DNA of 45,759 nucleotides from contig PIVT01000001.1 of the NCBI GenBank assembly GCA_003353845.1, positions 1 through 45,759 on the forward strand, given 5' to 3'. The notes under the pieces are model-generated. The model made no database searches and was not told where the DNA came from. It saw only the letters and a program-made list of their open reading frames with translations. Of this stretch, positions 43,484 to 45,759 are shown piece by piece; position 1 is the stretch's first letter; each line of letters begins with the position of its first letter. The translations under genes were made by a program, and so were the position numbers. This stretch comes from Pseudomonadota bacterium. GTDB taxonomy: Bacteria > Myxococcota_A > UBA9160 > JADFDR01.

Positions 43484-43541
43484 GATTTCCCAACGCGTCG
43501 CGTTGCGACCTCTCTGGGGATGGGCTATTTGGAGACGCGCT

Positions 43542-43742
43542 ATGAAGACTGAAATCCACCCAGATTACGTAACGACGAAAGTGATTTGCGCTTGCGGTGC
43601 GACTTGGGAGTCGCGTTCTACGATCCCCGAGATTCACACTGAAATTTGCTCTTCCTGTCACCCCTTCTATACGGGGAAACAGAACCTCGTAGATACGGCG
43701 GGGCAGATCGAGAAGTTCAATAAGCGTTACAAGAAGAGCTAG
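43542..43742 (+). CDS. rpmE: 50S ribosomal protein L31 (zinc-binding type)
   Basis: A 66-residue ribosomal protein. [22 protein letters not shown] and [21 protein letters not shown] are diagnostic. The cysteines in CACG and CSSC mark the zinc-containing form. The ATG at 43542 has GGAG about seven bases upstream; the frame is open to 43467, but the upstream part is not conserved. The rho-rpmE-prfA order is common in bacteria. Confidence 0.97.
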   Translation: MKTEIHPDYVTTKVICACGATWESRSTIPEIHTEICSSCHPFYTGKQNLVDTAGQIEKFNKRYKKS

Positions 43743-43856
43743 TTAGCTCGACCCACCGCTTTCAACCCGTTCGTCGCCCCTAAGAAGCTGCGCTGCCTAG
43801 CGTTTTGCAGCGGCATGGCTAGATTTGCATCCTCTGACCGACGTATTGAGGGCTTC

Positions 43857-44924
43857 ATGTCCAGATTGATCGAACGCATACTTGAGGTTGAGGCCAAGGT
43901 CCACAGCCTGGAAGAGAGCCTCGCCGATCCCTCCATTGGAGCGGACGGCAACAAGCTCGCCAAAACCGCGAAGGAGCTGAATGGGCTGCGTCCGGTGGCA
44001 GATGCCGGGCGCGAGTACCGTTCCGTGTTAGAAGGTTTAGAAGACGCCAATGCCATACTGGGGGAAGAAGATCCCGAGATGGTGGAAATGGCCAAGGCTG
44101 AGATTACCGAGCTAACCGAGAAGCGGGACCAACTCGAAACCGACCTTCAGTTGCTGATGCTACCCAAAGATCCCAACGAGAATCGCGATGTCATTATCGA
44201 ATTCAGGGCGGGCGCCGGGGGAGACGAAGCCGCTTTATTTGCCGGTGACCTGTATCGCATGTACGCCCGCTACGCGGAAAAGGAGCGTTGGCGCGTAGAG
44301 CCCATGTCCATGAGCGAGACCCTGGGCAGCGGACTGAAAGAAGGCGTCTTTGCTATTCGCGGGAACAATGTGTACGGACGCCTGAAGTATGAAAAAGGCG
44401 TACATCGTGTCCAGCGCGTTCCCGCCACTGAAACCCAGGGTCGCATTCACACTTCCACAGTGACCGTGGCCATTCTACCTGAGGCCGAGGAAGTGGACTT
44501 GGAGATCAAGACGGCAGATCTCAAGGTCGACGTATTCCGCGCGTCGGGTCCGGGTGGCCAAAGTGTGAACACCACGGACTCCGCTGTTCGCATTACCCAC
44601 ATCCCTTCGGGCGTCGTCGTGCAGTGCCAGGACGAGAAATCGCAGCACAAGAACAAGGCCAAGGCCATGACTGTGCTGCGCTCGCGCATCCTCGAAGCCA
44701 AGGAGCAAGAGGCTCACTCCGCCCGCGCGGGCGAACGAAAAGAGCAAGTGGGTACGGGCGATCGTTCTGAACGCATTCGCACCTATAATTACCCTCAAGC
44801 GCGGGTCACGGATCATCGCGCCGGAGTGACCTTGCACAAACTCGAGACCATCATGCAGGGTGAACTCCGCGAACTTCTCGACGGCGTGCACAGCTACTTC
44901 AACGCCGAGGCACTCAAAGGGTGA
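43857..44924 (+). CDS. prfA: Peptide chain release factor 1
   Basis: A 355-residue class I release factor reading UAA and UAG. The GGQ tripeptide that triggers hydrolysis is in SGPGGQSVN with Gln at residue 235, the same number as in E. coli. The [19 protein letters not shown] block holds the codon-recognition region. The [31 protein letters not shown] block is typical of RF1. The ATG at 43857 follows GAGG. An in-frame ATG at 43815 would add 14 residues not expected in the family. It overlaps the prmC start (GTGA at 44921-44924), so the factor and its methylase are coupled. Confidence 0.97.
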   Translation: MSRLIERILEVEAKVHSLEESLADPSIGADGNKLAKTAKELNGLRPVADAGREYRSVLEGLEDANAILGEEDPEMVEMAKAEITELTEKRDQLETDLQLLMLPKDPNENRDVIIEFRAGAGGDEAALFAGDLYRMYARYAEKERWRVEPMSMSETLGSGLKEGVFAIRGNNVYGRLKYEKGVHRVQRVPATETQGRIHTSTVTVAILPEAEEVDLEIKTADLKVDVFRASGPGGQSVNTTDSAVRITHIPSGVVVQCQDEKSQHKNKAKAMTVLRSRILEAKEQEAHSARAGERKEQVGTGDRSERIRTYNYPQARVTDHRAGVTLHKLETIMQGELRELLDGVHSYFNAEALKG

Positions 44925-45759
44925 GCGGCGATCGCAGCTGGTCAGTGCTCGAACTGCTCCAGTGGACAACGAAGCATTTTGAAGAGCAGGGCATTGAATC
45001 TGCTCGCTTGGATGCCGAATGCCTGTTGGCGGCCGCGCTTCAAGTGAAGCGACTTCAGCTCTATCTCGACTACGACAAACCGGTGCAGGAGCAAGAGCGC
45101 GCTCAGTTTCGCGAGTTGGTAAAGCGCCGCGCCGCGGAGCGGGTTCCCGTGGCTTATCTGCTGGGCACAAAAGAGTTTTGGTCGCTGTCTTTGGAAGTGA
45201 CGTCCGATGTACTGATTCCTCGCCCCGACACCGAAGTGTTGGTTGCTGCGGCGCTAGAGGAATATCCCGACGCCGAACAGTCGCTGCGGGTGTTGGAGGT
45301 TGGGACCGGTTCCGGGGCCGTGGCTCTGGCCCTGGCCACAGAGCGCCCCCAAGCCCGGGTGACGGCTACCGAACTGTCCAAGGCTGCTCTTGAAGTAGGA
45401 ATCCGCAATGCGGATCAACTCGGCCTCGCCGCGAGCCTGCGATTTTTGGAGGGCGACCTGTTCGCGCCAGTGGTTGAAGAGACGTTCGATATGATTCTGG
45501 CTAACTTACCTTATGTTCCAGAAAACCAAGAATCTTCACTGGCGCCGGAATTAAAGCACGAACCGCGGGCCGCGCTCTTTTCCGGTCCCGATGGTTTGGA
45601 TCTGTTGAGACGCTTCTTGGCTGAATTCCGGCCCGTTTTGGCGCAGGGCGGTGTCGTCTTGCTGGAAATGGGACCGGAACAAATGGATGAAGTCTCCGAG
45701 TTGTGTCGAGCAGCCGGATTGAGTGAGCAAACGCGGCACAGGGACATTGCCGGTCGACA
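44921..45759 (+). CDS. prmC: Release factor glutamine methyltransferase (3' end outside window)
   Basis: A partial gene, 279 codons visible and still open at the window end. PrmC/HemK methylates the GGQ glutamine of release factors. Seen: an N-terminal helical domain (about 1-80), [17 protein letters not shown] with the family-typical G-x-x-x-F segment, [11 protein letters not shown], the SAM-binding [16 protein letters not shown], and the substrate motif read as ANLPY (Asn195), where most members have NPPY. The GTG start overlaps the prfA stop by four bases. Only the last few residues appear to be missing, given a usual length near 280-290. Confidence 0.93.
   Translation, partial: MSGDRSWSVLELLQWTTKHFEEQGIESARLDAECLLAAALQVKRLQLYLDYDKPVQEQERAQFRELVKRRAAERVPVAYLLGTKEFWSLSLEVTSDVLIPRPDTEVLVAAALEEYPDAEQSLRVLEVGTGSGAVALALATERPQARVTATELSKAALEVGIRNADQLGLAASLRFLEGDLFAPVVEETFDMILANLPYVPENQESSLAPELKHEPRAALFSGPDGLDLLRRFLAEFRPVLAQGGVVLLEMGPEQMDEVSELCRAAGLSEQTRHRDIAGR

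Overview
The window is about 46 kb of bacterial chromosome, moderately GC-rich and gene-dense on both strands. Two conserved gene orders point to the former Deltaproteobacteria (Desulfobacterota/Myxococcota-like lineages). They are rng-rplU-rpmA-obgE-proB-proA-nadD-rsfS-gpmI on the minus strand (37463 to 28464), and rho-rpmE-prfA-prmC on the plus strand (41976 to the window end). This is inferred from gene order and family content only; no 16S or tRNA gene is present. The cell is probably Gram-negative: it has an O-antigen-type ABC exporter, a predicted lipoprotein and a LytM-type endopeptidase.

Layout. 265-9462 (+) holds metabolic and housekeeping genes: a secreted protein of unknown function, an aminotransferase translationally coupled to a CaiB/BaiF-family racemase/CoA-transferase, an M23 peptidase, a plant-type glutamate-cysteine ligase, a DUF1232 protein, an orphan receiver protein and thioredoxin reductase. 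At 9557-12609 lie an unusual PAS-HisKA-receiver protein without an ATPase domain, a convergent comF, and a secreted FG-GAP repeat protein. 12991-28470 is a surface-glycan region. It contains an exosortase/EpsI fusion, a methyltransferase, a membrane-anchored SGNH hydrolase, a sulfotransferase-methyltransferase fusion, a 1480-residue sulfotransferase-coiled-coil-GT2-GT4 protein, a lipoprotein of the sulfatase superfamily, an acidic membrane-anchored protein, a Wzm/Wzt-type ABC exporter and a further GT2. 28464-37463 (-) is the ribosome/proline/NAD operon. 37464-38251 is a long gap with inverted repeats. 38252-41510 (+) is a coupled set: a MinD/ParA ATPase, a degenerate J-domain/RodZ-type HTH protein, RluD-type pseudouridine synthase and a YfiH-type protein. 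The window closes with rho, rpmE, prfA and a truncated prmC.

How the parts fit. The glycan region reads as one functional neighbourhood. Two sulfotransferases, two methyltransferase domains and three glycosyltransferase domains could build and decorate a sulfated or methylated glycan. An SGNH hydrolase could add or remove acyl groups. Wzm/Wzt would export a lipid-linked product, and the exosortase/EpsI protein would link surface proteins to the glycan system. The precise product cannot be read from the sequence. The most unusual items are the two multidomain sulfotransferase fusions, the kinase-like protein lacking a catalytic domain, and the ParA/J-HTH pair. I see no tRNA, rRNA, CRISPR array, insertion sequence or prophage.
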